NCBI GenBank assembly: GCA_029817715.1
Contig: JARUPY010000252.1
Coordinates: 2,914,001-2,978,000 of the forward strand
Source: Melastoma dodecandrum
Taxonomy: Eukaryota; Streptophyta; Magnoliopsida; Myrtales; Melastomataceae
Reading direction: 5' to 3'
DNA: 64,000 nt
Part shown: one piece after another, positions 26,254 through 37,244 of the stretch
Numbering within the stretch: position 1 is the stretch's first letter
How the letters are laid out: the number at the start of each line of letters is the position of its first letter
Notes under the pieces: model-generated
The model's database searches: none
Seen by the model: only the letters and a program-made list of their open reading frames with translations
What the model was told of the DNA's origin: nothing
Translations under genes and position numbers: made by a program

Positions 26254-28253
26254 TCAAAATCTGAAGGACTCGTTGGAGCTGTGCTTGTTCCTGAGGCTGT
26301 AATTCTCGGACTTCTGATAGTCCACTTGCTTCTGCTCGGTTCCTTCGTTGTCGTAACCTGTCTCCCCGCTTTTCTCCCGATGTCGATGATTACGTACCCT
26401 CTCCTTGTGGCTCTTGGACTTGACATAGGGCGGGACCTCCGTCGTGCCGCAGAAATCCGCAAACTCCTGCCTCTTCGACGGCTTTTGTTTGGTTGCCGCT
26501 GGAGGGACCTTGAAACTCCCTGACTTGATTTTCAGAGGCTTGGCTTCGAACTGCTTCTCATGTTGTGGGTGCGCATGCCTGGTTGTTTCGGAAAGCGGGG
26601 CAGGAGTCCTCTGCCTTTGAGCTGGCTTTCGATCTGCTTGGTCTTCTGGCATGCGAAGATTGTCTTTGAGAGGAGCGAGGCCCTTCCTCGAACCTAGAGA
26701 TCGAATTCGACTGGGAACTAAGTAAAAGAATATCCCGGCCAATGCTTCCAGTGCGAGCTTGGATAGATCGACCATCAGTTGTCCAAAGGAAGGCCATCCA
26801 GGGAACTCTTTCGAGTTATCCACTATGGGAGTGATCTTCTCGTCTCTTTGCTCATGCTTTGAAACTGTCTCTGAAGCTGGTCTCTGAGGCTGCCCTTGTC
26901 CATCAACTTTCACCAAGAAAGGCGTCTGCGAAGATAGATCAGTTTTCTGATTCCAGAGTCAAATTAGAATTAACACAAAAGGACTAGGGGTCTTCTCATG
27001 GATGGAGAATATCTCGTAATGATCAAAGCGGGAGGTACAAGCTTACCCTTCTTGAAAAGAAAGGGGATCCACGACCCAGCCGAATAATGCATGCAGCATA
27101 TCCAACCAGAACAGCACCGACGACCAGAAGCAAATCTGTGGGGGATGCAATTCATGCTGTGTTCAGTATGGGGGCAAATGCAAGGAAAGAACTCCTTAAA
27201 TGAAAAGCAAGTATGGAGTCTGCAAATGGCTTCTACAGAGAGGAATAGCCGCAATTAACATAAGACCAGAATTCTATACCATGCCATACTAAGAGTCCTA
27301 AGCATCCTCAGTAAAGGATGCAGGGCAGGGGGATGTGAACTGAAATCAATTAATAGTGGGACAAGGGTTTAACCGGCAGAAGATAAGGAAATGTTCTGAT
27401 AGTTGCAATCCTCCTGATCGAGCGAGATCTGCCGAAGAGCAGCATTTCCTCTATCGACAACCAACAAAGAACAAGTAGGCCTAACATACACAACATCGAA
27501 ATCGCTGGAGAACTTGGCATCCTCGCCAGGGCCATCCCTGTAACCTGCCATACTAGACTTTCCACCGGCAATGGTGGTGACTCCTGCATGTGACATAGAT
27601 GGATCCATTCAGGTGCACTGCCACCACAGCATTCCAAAGCGAAACGATATGAACACAGACCCGAATCTCCAATCTTTCTGATGGCAAGGTTCAACGTGTC
27701 CGCGACATAAACATTTCCCCGGTCGTCCGACGCGACGCCTCTGGGATGATTGAAACGGGCATCGCTCGGCTTCCCATCTACATGCCCGAGGAGGCCCTGA
27801 AAGGATCCGGCCACGAGTCTTGCTCTGCTATCTGCATCCCATTTTTTGACGTAAGAAGAAGCTTCAGCATCCAAATTAGAGGGGGAATCACACCCGGGGC
27901 TGGACAAACTCACACCGGGAAAGAGGAGGGGTGATCTTGAGGATGTTGCTGTTGGCTTCATCAACGGCGTAGAGCTCCCCGTCGTAGTCGGAGACGCGAA
28001 TCGCAAAAGGGACAATCCAGGCATCGTCCCCACGGACGAGGGTTTCGACCGAGTACCCGCCCTCGTAACGCATGGCATTCCGATCTGAACCCCAGGAGGA
28101 GGAGGAGGAGGAGGAGGAGTGGCGGCTGAGGAGGGTGAGGAAGTAGGAGGCGGACCATTGAAGGGGATTGAAGGAGTTTGAGCGATTGTTTTTGAGGGTG
28201 TCGTAGTAAAGCAGGGCGGCTGTTATCAGGAATAGGAAGATGAGATTCTTCAT
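26254..28253 (-). CDS. NHL-repeat-containing membrane protein
   Basis: Plant NHL-domain proteins of this type are predicted membrane-anchored beta-propeller proteins of unknown function. The N-terminal signal or anchor is MKNLIFLFLITAALLYYDTL. A serine run follows, encoded by a TCC-type repeat (about 28099-28125). Propeller repeats come next: VSDYDGELYAVDEANSNILKI, HPRGVASDDRGNVYVADTLN, and FDVVYVRPTCSLLVVDRGN with VTTIAGG. A second membrane segment (DLLLVVGAVLVGYAACIIRL) precedes a long basic, disordered tail that ends HSSNESFRF. Introns lie after PPLSR, after KIGDSG, after the SLSSA segment and after FFSRR. The first intron's acceptor must be the AG that gives R|ARLVAG, because the earlier AG would create a stop. 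Confidence 0.87.
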
Positions 28254-28743
28254 CTTTCTTCCGATGGAAGCTTGAGTGATGCAGCTGAGCTTTGTGATTT
28301 TGCTGTTGATTGATTGATGATGGGGGTTGCAGTTGAGTTGGGCCTTGAAATCTCACTGGGAGGGATGATGATGATGATGATGGGAACTTTAGTGCCCCAC
28401 TTTCCCACCACAAGTTCCTCCATTTTTTCTCATTGCAAGCATTGAAACATGCTGGTTTTGCCTTCACGGCGGAGAGAGCACAATGCAAAGTGGGCGGTTT
28501 AGTCTAGTGCATGTAAAACCCGGTTGAGTTGATTAATCAACAGTTCGTTTGTCCAAGCCTTACAATCTCCGGAGGCCCTTTGAATCCGCTCCTCCTCCTC
28601 CTCCGATGGATTGGACAACCAACGTTTGAATTCCGACACCATTCGGTCCTTCGTTCTATCTTTCTACTCTCTTTTTTTCCTAATATACGTGGGAATTTCT
28701 ATTTATATATCTTAAGAAAATGTATAAACATTCATTATAATAA

Positions 28744-29244
28744 GGCCTAATTAGCAGATATGTCACGTATTTTTACTGTTTTTTTCGATATAGTCCATAT
28801 TTTGAAACGCATTTAAATATGATACAAACTACCGCTGTTATATTATTTGTAGCATCTGTCCACCCGTCCACTAACGGCGACTGACGTCGATCCCACGTGG
28901 CTAAAATATCGTCATTAAACTCTGTCTATCCCCCTCTCAGACCGAATTTCCTCCCCAAGTTCACCCCAGTCACCCCAATTTGTTTTGCACCAACTATCAT
29001 TCCCCAAAGACGATGATTGTGGATTGGGGTGATTGGGGCGGAGATTAGGGCAATTGGGGTGAACTTGGAGAGGAAATTCGGTCTGAGAGGGGATAGACGG
29101 AGTTTAATGACGTGTTTTAGTGGACGGGTTGACAGGGGTTACAAATGATACGACGGTAGTTTGTATCCTATTTAAATGCGTTTTAAAGTACGGACTATAT
29201 TGAAAAAAACAGTAAAAATACATGACATATTTGTTAATTAGGCC
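28744..29244. mobile_element. Non-autonomous inverted-repeat element (MITE-like hairpin)
   Basis: The two ends are long imperfect inverted repeats of about 200 bases each, starting GGCCTAATTA on both arms. The arms share runs such as GTATTTTTACTGTTTTTTTC, ACGCATTTAAATA and CTCAGACCGAATTTCCT. They flank a loop of about 50 bases near 28978-29028. The left arm has about 30 extra bases near 28880-28910 that the right arm lacks. There is no open reading frame of note. I could not find a clear target-site duplication next to the GGCC ends, so the superfamily (Mutator-like or another) is undecided and the insertion is probably old. Confidence 0.85.
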
Positions 29245-30157
29245 GAAAGACGCCGAAGAGTGGGGCGTGTGTACGTCTCTCGAAACCATCCCCCGTTTAA
29301 TATTTTTAAATTATACATTCAACCGTAGGAGAATCCTTCAATTATTTTTATTCCATTACGCGTACACTCGACCCGACCATGCCAACTTAAACTATATGTG
29401 TGCGTACTCTCCAATCCGGACCGTCCAAGAAAGGGCACAGGCGGATGGCTCAAGATCGCGGACTCACGGGATCATATCCATGTGACCCGTCCTTACAGGA
29501 AACTCCCCCTCCCTAAAACCATGAAGTTATGGCCGTTCGTTTCGTTCATGCATTCATTCCTTCCGGCCGGGGTTGCGATGATCTCTGGGAAAATAATATT
29601 ATTAATTAAAAAAAAAAAAGTAAAAAAGAGGAGGGAAGGGAATCTTTGCAGTTGCAGACTCCTACGACAGAGACCTCTCCCTAATACACTCATCGGGTAA
29701 TCCCGAAAATAGCCTCAAAAGTTAGTCCTTTGTTCCTGCACCGCCCTCATTTTAGGGGTAAATATGGAAATTCACTGTTCCTGACGAGGATGCTTCTTTT
29801 TCTCACCCTTCAATGACTCTCTGTCCCCGCTGCAATGTCGTGACAATTTCCTTCCTTCCCCCTCCCCCTCCTCCTCCTCTCTCGGTTCAGAGCTTTGAAT
29901 TCTTCTGTTTCCCAGTTTGCGAGAAACGGGAAAGGACCATTTATTACTCCCCCCGAAATCACATTAATACATATTTCTATCAACTTTTTGTTAATTCTTT
30001 ATGCTCGCTTTGGGGAGCCAAAAGGACAAAAGCTCTTCCCGCGTTTGCATTGGCGAGGTTGTTGTTGGTCTTTCAAAGTCCCTGGGAAAGGGTGTTTGGG
30101 AGTAAAGAGGTTACGCAGCTAGCTAAGGAAGAGGTTCTATTTGGAGAGGCTTACTCG
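29245..30157. other. Intergenic region and promoter of the DUF641 gene
   Basis: Between the hairpin element and the leader of the DUF641 gene the DNA has no supported gene. CT-rich stretches near 29850-29885 could be part of the promoter. Confidence 0.4.
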
Positions 30158-31347
30158 GGGGAGGGGAGGGAAGGGAAGGGAAGGGAAAGGAAGGAAAGGA
30201 AAGCAAATCTTCTGGTAATATTGTGTTCCTTTTTTTCTTCTTAAATCTTTTTGAAGCCTTGTGATTCGATTTTGTTCAAGTCCGTCTCTGCTTCAAGGAG
30301 CTGCCTTTCCTCTCTTATTTGGGCATCGTGATCCTGCTCTGTTTTGAGTTAAAGTTGCTTCCTTTTCTGTTTCCATCGCATACCCAACTGTTATGGTAGC
30401 TTTTTAAGCATTATTGCCATGATGAAGAGGCGTTTCTATTTTTTGTTTCCCCGGGATCTGTTCCTGCCTTTGCCCTTTTCTTCTTTATACTTCGTTAACG
30501 ACGGGTTGGTTTATTTTTCTCTCGATTTTTTCCTCGCGGTGCTCGGTTGGATGTCATGTTGATTTCACCCCTCCGTTAGCTGCTGCTCTGTTTTGGGTTT
30601 TAACGAACCTCGAGCATTTTTGTTCGCAGGGGTTTAAGGGTCAAGCATTATTGGTGCGAGGTTACATCACGTTGGTTTAGTTTCTTTAGTACGACGTTAT
30701 TTTTCTCTCCTGATGGTGTTACCTCTGGATTAATTAGTCTTGTCGTCCTCAGGCAACTGTGTGCAGACATGGGTATGGCAGGCGGGACCCTGGCCTGAAT
30801 TTCGGGGGCTGTAGCATAGTTTAGATGTTCTTGTGCTGAGTAGGGTAAGGCTTTTCGGCATAGAGAAATAGGAAGCTCGAGCCATGGCGCCTGATTACGA
30901 GTCTTTGGGTGTAATCCTCCGCAGTATACATGGGGCGGGCCTGCCAGTGTTGTGGTGTACTGGTCTGTCTGAGTACATGTAACATGCGACCATCTCATTC
31001 TGTCTGTTTGTTGATCATAGAGCACGCTAGGACGGTGCGAAGCCAAGTGTTGCTTTTGTCATGGAGTCGCCCTTTGAATTTTTCTGCCCCGCACTCAACA
31101 TCTCATTTGTTCCTGTGAGTCCATGAAATGCAGTCGAAAGTTAGTGGTTTTGCATGGCATGATGAACCTTCTTCTTAGGGCAGAAACATGTGGATCTATA
31201 GTTTTGAAGTTCGAACCCTTTCTCTTGCCTTGTTCTCATTGCTGTGACCTGTAGTTGCTTTAGCTCTTGTATCAGCAGATTGGACTATCTTGACGATCGG
31301 GGAAACATGACTTGTGCATTCTCTGCTTGAATTGTTGTCTGTTTCAG
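30158..31347 (+). other. Probable 5' leader with a long leader intron, DUF641 gene
   Basis: A purine-rich tract of GGGAA and GGAAA units (30158-30203) ends near a possible donor TCTG|GTAATA at 30214. The DUF641 ATG lies 7 bases after a strong acceptor (tttcag, ending at 31347). The 1.1 kb between has intron-like, T-rich composition and no coding signal. The leader intron is inferred from the acceptor placed just before the ATG. Confidence 0.5.
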
Positions 31348-31353
31348 GATCTG

Positions 31354-32727
31354 ATGGAAACAATTAAGCAGACTTCCATGACTCCGACTAAAAGCCGATT
31401 GGCTCGGACGTTCGCCAAAATATTTCGTCTTCGAGTTTCCACTGTAATTGCCCCTGTCGATGGTGTCCATAAATCAAAGCCCCAACTGAAGCTCTTGGAT
31501 AATCAAAATAAGGACAACACCGAAAAACCATTGGTACCCGACGACCAAAATGACAAGGGGCATGATCGGGCGGTGCTAGAAGCTCATCTAGCTAAGATCT
31601 TTGCCTGCATTTCCTCAATCAAGGCTGCTTACGCGCAGTTACAGTTTGCTCAGTCTCCTTACGACGCAGATGGGATACAAGTGGCCGATGAGATGATTGT
31701 GTCAGGATTGAAGGATTTATCGGAGTTGAAACAGTGTTACGTGAAGAAGCAATTTGACATTTCGCCAGGCTCTGTGTTTTTGACTGCCGAAATACAAGAG
31801 CAGAAGAGCCTTTTGCGGACATACGATGTTATGCACAAAAAGTTGGAGTATCAGCAGATGATGAAGGATTCTGAGATAATGCTTTTAAAACAGAAGCTCG
31901 GGGAGTTGAATAAGCATAATCGGTCGATGGAAAAGAGGATGAATCAAAGTGGGCCTCTTTCTGTGCTCGATAACCTTCATTTATCTGCCGTGAGTCCGAG
32001 GCACTTCGCTACGGTGCTCCGTCATGCCGTTAAATCGATTCGCAGCTTCGTGAGACTGATGATCGACGAGATGAAATCTGCTGATTGGGATCTCGATGCT
32101 GCGGCAAGTTCAATTGTGCCAGGGATAGTCTATTTGAGATCAGATCACAAGTGTTACGCATACGAGTCCTTCATCTGTCGTGAAGTGTTTGATGCATTCC
32201 AGCACCCAAACTTCTCTCTTCCTGATGAGTCCCTACCCGAGAAGCGGAAGTGGCCGCAGTTCTTTTTCAATAGGTTCATCGAGCTAAAGTCAATCAAGCC
32301 AAAGGACTATCTGACTCAGAAGCCAAAGTCGGCCTTTGCAAAATTCTGTCGAACCAAGTATCTGCAACTTGTCCACCCAAGGATGGAATCTGCCTTCTTC
32401 GGGAACCTGAGCCAACGGAACCAAGTGATATCAAGCAACTTCCCGGAGACGATGTTCTTCGCACTGTTTGCAGAGATGGCGAAGCGGGTTTGGCTTCTTC
32501 ACTGCCTGTCCTTCTCATTCCAGCCTGAAGGCACAATATTCCAAGTGAGCAAAGGGTGCAGGTTCTCCGAGGTGTACATGGAGACTACAGCGGAGGAAGC
32601 CCTTCCACTCGACAACGTAGACTCGGGATACGATCCCCGAGTCGCATTCACGGTTGTTCCAGGGTTCAAGATTGGCAAAGCCATAATCCAGTGTCAAGTG
32701 TATCTCCTAAAATCAATGCAAGGGTGA
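31354..32727 (+). CDS. DUF641/GIL1-family protein
   Basis: This family includes GRAVITROPIC IN THE LIGHT 1 and IRKI, plant proteins that act in light- and hormone-dependent growth responses. One exon encodes 457 residues. The DUF641 domain is at the N-terminal side (LARTFAKIFRLR, then VLEAHLAKIFACISSIKAAY near 80-100). It is followed by a coiled coil (EIQEQKSLLRTYDVMHKKLE) and the C-terminal GIL1 domain with FATVLRHAVKSIRSFVRLM, KFCRTKYLQLVHPRMESAFF and a VVPGFKIGKAIIQCQVYL end. The start METIKQTSM is chosen because it follows the splice acceptor at 31347. Intronless coding is typical of several members. Orthology to a named member was not settled. Confidence 0.9.
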   Translation: METIKQTSMTPTKSRLARTFAKIFRLRVSTVIAPVDGVHKSKPQLKLLDNQNKDNTEKPLVPDDQNDKGHDRAVLEAHLAKIFACISSIKAAYAQLQFAQSPYDADGIQVADEMIVSGLKDLSELKQCYVKKQFDISPGSVFLTAEIQEQKSLLRTYDVMHKKLEYQQMMKDSEIMLLKQKLGELNKHNRSMEKRMNQSGPLSVLDNLHLSAVSPRHFATVLRHAVKSIRSFVRLMIDEMKSADWDLDAAASSIVPGIVYLRSDHKCYAYESFICREVFDAFQHPNFSLPDESLPEKRKWPQFFFNRFIELKSIKPKDYLTQKPKSAFAKFCRTKYLQLVHPRMESAFFGNLSQRNQVISSNFPETMFFALFAEMAKRVWLLHCLSFSFQPEGTIFQVSKGCRFSEVYMETTAEEALPLDNVDSGYDPRVAFTVVPGFKIGKAIIQCQVYLLKSMQG

Positions 32728-33357
32728 ATAAATGAAACGCGCAGGAGAGACTGAGCTGGAAGCCATTTGTTTAGTGATCCTGTGAAGTTGCTCTATTATT
32801 TTGGGTGCTGATTCCATCACGACAATATCCTGTTAGAAATTTGTCATCTTGTCTGCGTTTTTTTCCCGCCACTCTCCTTTCTCGATCGATAAAGGAGAAA
32901 GGAGAATGGTGGGACACGAAAAGGTAAGAAAAGCCGGGGTGGGGGGGGGACCATTTCTGTCGGAAACAGTGCAAGAAGAGTTTTGGTAGCCAACTAGACT
33001 TTCCACTCAACCCAGAGTTCTTGTTCATATTTATTGTCAAAACTAGTATCTGAATGGCTTGTGATGTTGTCCATATAATGTCTATGTACAAAAGGGTATG
33101 AGGTACTCTATATAGTGAGGAGTGGTTGGGGTTTCTTAATGGATTGAGGGCTGTGTTGGGTTGTCTTGTGGTTTTGGTAATGGGTGTAAAAAGTTATGAA
33201 GGTGGTCGTGGAATTTGGTTGGTAAATGATGATTGGTAGCCCGTCTTTGAAAAAAGATTAGGGATAGACTGATTATCCCATGATTGGTTGTTGATAGACG
33301 CGTGTAATAATGCGCCTCCAGTTTGATGGCTCTCACCAGGAATTCGATCTGGACTTT
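32728..33357. other. Convergent 3' flanks of the DUF641 and PPR genes
   Basis: UTR-like sequence with a G-rich run near 32940. No gene is seen. Confidence 0.5.
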
Positions 33358-34755
33358 TTAACTTGATTCCCGGAGTTGATTCAACGAGTCCAAAAGCCCT
33401 TGAAGATCATCTTTACTGCAGGCCCGGGAAACAACCGTCGCCCAGGAGTCCACGGGTACTGCCTTCACCTTCCCGAGGCTACACAGGACACGAGTCAGCT
33501 CGTCCTCGTTCCCTTCCACGTCGTCGCACAGGCAATCCACCAGTTCACCGGCGCTTGTGGACCGAGGGGTGAAACCTTTGAACGCCATCTCATCCAACAG
33601 GTCCACGGCTTCCCTAATCCTCACTGCGCCGAGGAGGGCATCGAACAGCACACGATAGGTCACCACATCAGGCTTACATCCTCTCCTGGGCATGTCCTCG
33701 AACAAATCCTTCGCCACTTCCAGTTTTCCTTCTTTGCACAACCCAGCGACGATCATGTTGTAGCTAATCACGTCAGGCTTGCAACCGTTCTTCACTATAT
33801 CATCCAGGATTCCGAATGCCCCAGCAAAGTCGCTGCTTTTACAGCGCTCCTGGATCATTACATTATAGCAGACCGTATCCATCTTGCATCCAATCTGTTT
33901 CATCTCCTCGAGAACTCCTCGGACTTCTTCTTCGCTTCTTCCAGCCCGGTACAGGCCGTTCATCAAAGTAGCATAGACAGCAGAATCCAACTTAATCTCT
34001 TGTTCGGCCATCTCTTCCTTGATGCGAAATGCCAATGCCATATCCCCCACATTGCAAGCCGCTTTGATCAAAGGCGCATAGGCGTTGGCATTTCCCTTCA
34101 TGCCGAAAACCTTTCCCATGTCGTCCTTCAAGCGGAGGGCCTCCTCCATCCTGCCTTCAGCGCACAGCCCATTGATGAGGGTCCCCAAAGTGACCGCATT
34201 AGGCACAACACCTCTCTCGAGCATTAAATCAAACATCTTACGCGCATCGCTCAAACTCCCCCTGGCGAAGCAAGCATTGATCAAGATGTTGTAAGTGCAG
34301 ACATCGGGGAGGAGCCCGTGACCACGACCGTGCTCCTCGAGAGCCACGAGCATGGTCTGGAACAGCCCGGCGATGCTAAATGCATGGAGCAAGCAGTTGA
34401 GAGTCCTGATGGAGAGGGTGGGGGGGTTGGGGAAGCTGGGGATGGAGAGAAAGGTGCGGAGGGCGAGGTGGGGGAGCCTGGAACGGGCGTAGGAGGAGAT
34501 GACGCGGCAGAAGAGAGACTCTGGCGGGGAGAGGCGGGTGTCGAGGCGGAGGCGGAGGAAGACGGACTCCACCTCGGGGAACATCCTGGCTCGACATAGC
34601 TTGGAGATGACAAGCTCGTAGGAGAGGAGGGAGTGGCGGAAAGGCTTGGTGTCGATGGACGGGGTGGGGTTGAGGAAGAGGCGGAGGGCGGCTTCAGGGT
34701 CGGAGGTCCGCCGGAGGAGGGATGAGAGTCGGAATGGCGAGATGGCGGGGAGCAT
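33358..34755 (-). CDS. P-class pentatricopeptide repeat (PPR) protein
   Basis: PPR proteins bind organellar RNA in a sequence-specific way and affect its processing or stability. The intronless frame gives 465 residues with about ten 35-residue repeats, from near residue 40 to 400. Clear repeat starts are TYNILINACFARGSLSDARK, TLGTLINGLCAEGRMEEALR, VYATLMNGLYRAGR, SYNMIVAGLCKEGKLEVAKD and TYRVLFDALLG. There are no E, DYW or SMR motifs at the end, so it is a P-class member. The N-terminus MLPAISPFRLSSLLRRTSD has the Ser/Arg/Leu make-up of an organelle presequence. The frame is open further upstream to 34914, but this ATG begins the presequence. Site II motifs lie just upstream. Confidence 0.93.
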   Translation of the reverse strand: MLPAISPFRLSSLLRRTSDPEAALRLFLNPTPSIDTKPFRHSLLSYELVISKLCRARMFPEVESVFLRLRLDTRLSPPESLFCRVISSYARSRLPHLALRTFLSIPSFPNPPTLSIRTLNCLLHAFSIAGLFQTMLVALEEHGRGHGLLPDVCTYNILINACFARGSLSDARKMFDLMLERGVVPNAVTLGTLINGLCAEGRMEEALRLKDDMGKVFGMKGNANAYAPLIKAACNVGDMALAFRIKEEMAEQEIKLDSAVYATLMNGLYRAGRSEEEVRGVLEEMKQIGCKMDTVCYNVMIQERCKSSDFAGAFGILDDIVKNGCKPDVISYNMIVAGLCKEGKLEVAKDLFEDMPRRGCKPDVVTYRVLFDALLGAVRIREAVDLLDEMAFKGFTPRSTSAGELVDCLCDDVEGNEDELTRVLCSLGKVKAVPVDSWATVVSRACSKDDLQGLLDSLNQLRESS

Positions 34756-34834
34756 TCGGGACCTGCGTGATTGATTGCATGGGGTTTTTCTCTCTTTTCT
34801 TTTACCCTTTTGAATAACTTTTAATGGACCTCCA

Positions 34835-34860
34835 GGCCCAATTGAGAGGGCCCAAGCCCA
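34835..34860 (-). promoter_or_regulatory. Site II motif cluster upstream of the PPR gene
   Basis: Two GGCCCA words and one AGCCCA (34835, 34849, 34855), which are TGGGCC/TGGGCT on the gene's own strand, lie 80 to 105 bases before the PPR start. Such motifs are common in promoters of genes for organelle proteins. Confidence 0.5.
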
Positions 34861-34964
34861 AAAACAAGCTAAAGAAGCCACTGTTATTATATTAATATCA
34901 CCCGGGGGGACCACTACTGCCCTTTAACAGAGTTTTTTTCCCAACAGAACAAGCCAAGAAGATC

Positions 34965-35913
34965 TCAAGAGAATGGGCATCTGCCGACAGCACCACCTGG
35001 GACTGGGACTGGGACTTCCTCCTCATCAGACAGGGACTTCCGGCCCTTCAGAAGCCCTGCAAACAGCTCCCCCGGGTCGTAGTAGACTTCAACATCTTCA
35101 GCTCTCATGTCATCATCAACCTGTCCATGTCGTTTCACAATGTTTTTCTTACCATGAATTTGATATTAATATCGTGAAAAAAGGAAGAGTTGATATCGAA
35201 CCTTCATGATCCCCACGCCATAAAACTCCACCATCTCCCCGGTCGGAGCATGCCCTTTGAAGTCTCCCTCGAAATGGCCCCAGTGCCTGAACTTGTACGC
35301 GATCCTCGGCGGACCCGAGTACACTTCCATCACCTCCCATGCGAACCCGCGCGGGAAAGCCGATCGGAATGCGTCATGGGACGTCTCGAAGCTCTCTTCC
35401 TCCGCCCTGTAGTACCTGAACTCATCCGGCAGGGAGCTCTTCAGTAAGGCGTTGTAGCTCCCCAGGCGAAGGGTTTCTTCCCCGGAGATGCCCTCCCTTC
35501 CGTTGACGAAGAGCCTGAATTTTTCCGGGTTGATGGTCTTGAAGTCCTGCAGCCTGGTCTTGTGCGACAGCTCCATCTCCCACGACTTGACCGCATTTTG
35601 AACCACTTCTTCCAGGGACCCCTCCGGCCAATCCTGTGACAGGACAACAAAATCACCGCCCCGCTACTCATGGATTATCCGGACACAGGAACCGAGCGAG
35701 CAGCCAACGAGATAAAGGAACGACCCCGGCAACCTTGGTTCGCCCCTGCTCGAAAAGCTGGTTGACGGCGTCGAAGATTGGGGGACCTCCGTGCCTCCAC
35801 ACAGTGTTCCTCGATTCCTCGTTCAGGACAGCACGGTACTTGTCCCCCACAATCCTAACATCACGGACAGCCTCGGCGAGCACTTGTGTCCCATTCTCAT
35901 TCTCTCCTGCCAT
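34965..35913 (-). CDS. Pathogen-related protein (SnoaL-like fold)
   Basis: Three exons (35913-35734, 35633-35202, 35120-34965) join in frame to 255 residues, the usual length for plant pathogen-related proteins first described in barley. Recognisable segments are YRAVLNEESRNTVWRHGGPP near residue 30, DWPEGSLEEVVQNAVKSWEME at the exon 1-2 join, FETSHDAFRSAFPRGFAWEV, and IAYKFRHWGHFEGDFKGHAP with VEFYGVG near the end of exon 2. The C-terminus has VYYDPGELFAGLLKG and a VPVPVPGG stretch. There is no signal peptide, so a cytosolic location is likely. The biochemical function of the family is unknown; induction by pathogens is known from other species and nothing here tests it. Confidence 0.9.
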
Positions 35914-36450
35914 CCCCTCAAGCACTAACCAAAGGGTCCTTGGTGACAAGGGCGACAAAATCTCTACCAAACCAAAACTTTTAATGGCTCTGAATCAAAC
36001 AAATTTACCTGCATGCATAAAAGGCTTTAAAAGGAAAAAAAAACGTTTAGTATTAATTTCTTTTTGTTTTTGGAATGAAGAGGAGATAGGACGGACAGTG
36101 GGTCACTCTGTATTTCCCGAAACAGGGGGGACGGCGGTGGTCATTTCGGTACTTGGTCCCCCTTTTTATTTTGTGTGGGGACTACACCACATTACATTCA
36201 CCTCCAATCTAATCCACCCTATCAGACCACCACAGAGGGAGGGAGGCAGGGAGGAAGGGTCGGAGCGCGGAGTCGGAGGTTGAGTTTCCATCCACCCTGG
36301 CCAGCTTCTTCCACGTCGCTCGGGTGTCCCCTCCACCATCTTCCACGTGTCATCCACCTCCACCTCCAGAACCAACCGCACGCCCATAAGACCTCCCCCC
36401 CCCTGCCTCGTCTATTTGGTTTTTGATTGCATGCAAGAAAAGAAACGGAG

Positions 36451-37244
36451 ATGGGCTCTCCCCTCGGTCAGTTCTACCTCGAATGGCTTGACCACCTCCA
36501 CCTCACTGCCAACCAGCTCCTCTCCTCCACCACCAAATCCCTCCCCTCCCCCGACCATCTCCCCCTCCTCGTCTCCCGCTTCTTGATGCAGTACTTTGAC
36601 TACTACCGCGTCAGGTCCCTCGCCGCAGACCACGACATCGTCTCCTTGCTCTCCACCCCTTGGTGCACCCCCCTTGAGCGCTCCCTCCACTGGATCGGCG
36701 GTTGGAGGCCTACCATGGTTTTCCACTTGGTTTATACGGAGTCTAGCATCCTTTTTGAGTCCCACATCATCGATATCCTTCGGGGATACAGAACAGGGGA
36801 CCTCGGCGACTTGAGCCCCTCTCAGCTTAGGTTCGCACACACAACTCGTGTCACTTATCGGCTCCTTTTTCCATGTCCCAGCAAATTCTGAAATTACCAA
36901 ACTTTTGATATCTGATGCGGCTGCATGCATGCAGGATGGTGAGTGATCTGCAGTGCGAGACGGTGAGGGAAGAGAACGAGATAAACGACGAACTCGGGGA
37001 GTGGCAAGAAGCCGGGGCATGCGATCTCCTGCTGACGATATCCGGGGTGACGGACGTGCAGGTGTTCAGGTTGGCGGAGGCAGTGAAGAAGGCGGACGAG
37101 CTTCGACTGAAGACTGTGAGGAGGGTGGTGGAGCTGCTGACCCCGAGGCAGGCGGCGGAGTTCCTGGTATCCGTGGCAGAGATGGAGTTCGGGGCTCGGG
37201 GGCTGGGGATGAAGTACAGTCAGCTGTCTGCAACCTCGGCTTAG
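36451..37244 (+). CDS. DOG1-domain protein (DOG1-like, no bZIP)
   Basis: Two exons (36451-36830 and 36935-37244) join to 229 residues. The whole protein is one DOG1 domain, the region shared by the dormancy regulator DELAY OF GERMINATION 1 and the C-terminus of TGA bZIP factors. Visible motifs are FYLEWLDHLHLTANQLL at the N-terminus, FDYYRVRSLAADHDIVSLL, then TPLERSLHWIGGWRPTMVFHL (the conserved W-x-GG-WRP block), LSPSQLRRMVSDLQCETVREE across the splice, and LTPRQAAEFLVSVAEMEFG near the end. The frame is open to an ATG at 36427, but MGSPLGQFYLEW fits better. It is a DOG1-like protein; I would not claim it is DOG1 itself. Confidence 0.9.

Noticed and set aside
28529..28750. Possible transposase or coding exon beside the hairpin element
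   Set aside because: The short frame has no transposase motif and runs into the element arm; nothing supports an autonomous element.
33376..34227. 283-residue plus-strand frame
   Set aside because: It lies entirely opposite the PPR gene, whose repeats are unmistakable on the minus strand; the plus frame is a shadow.
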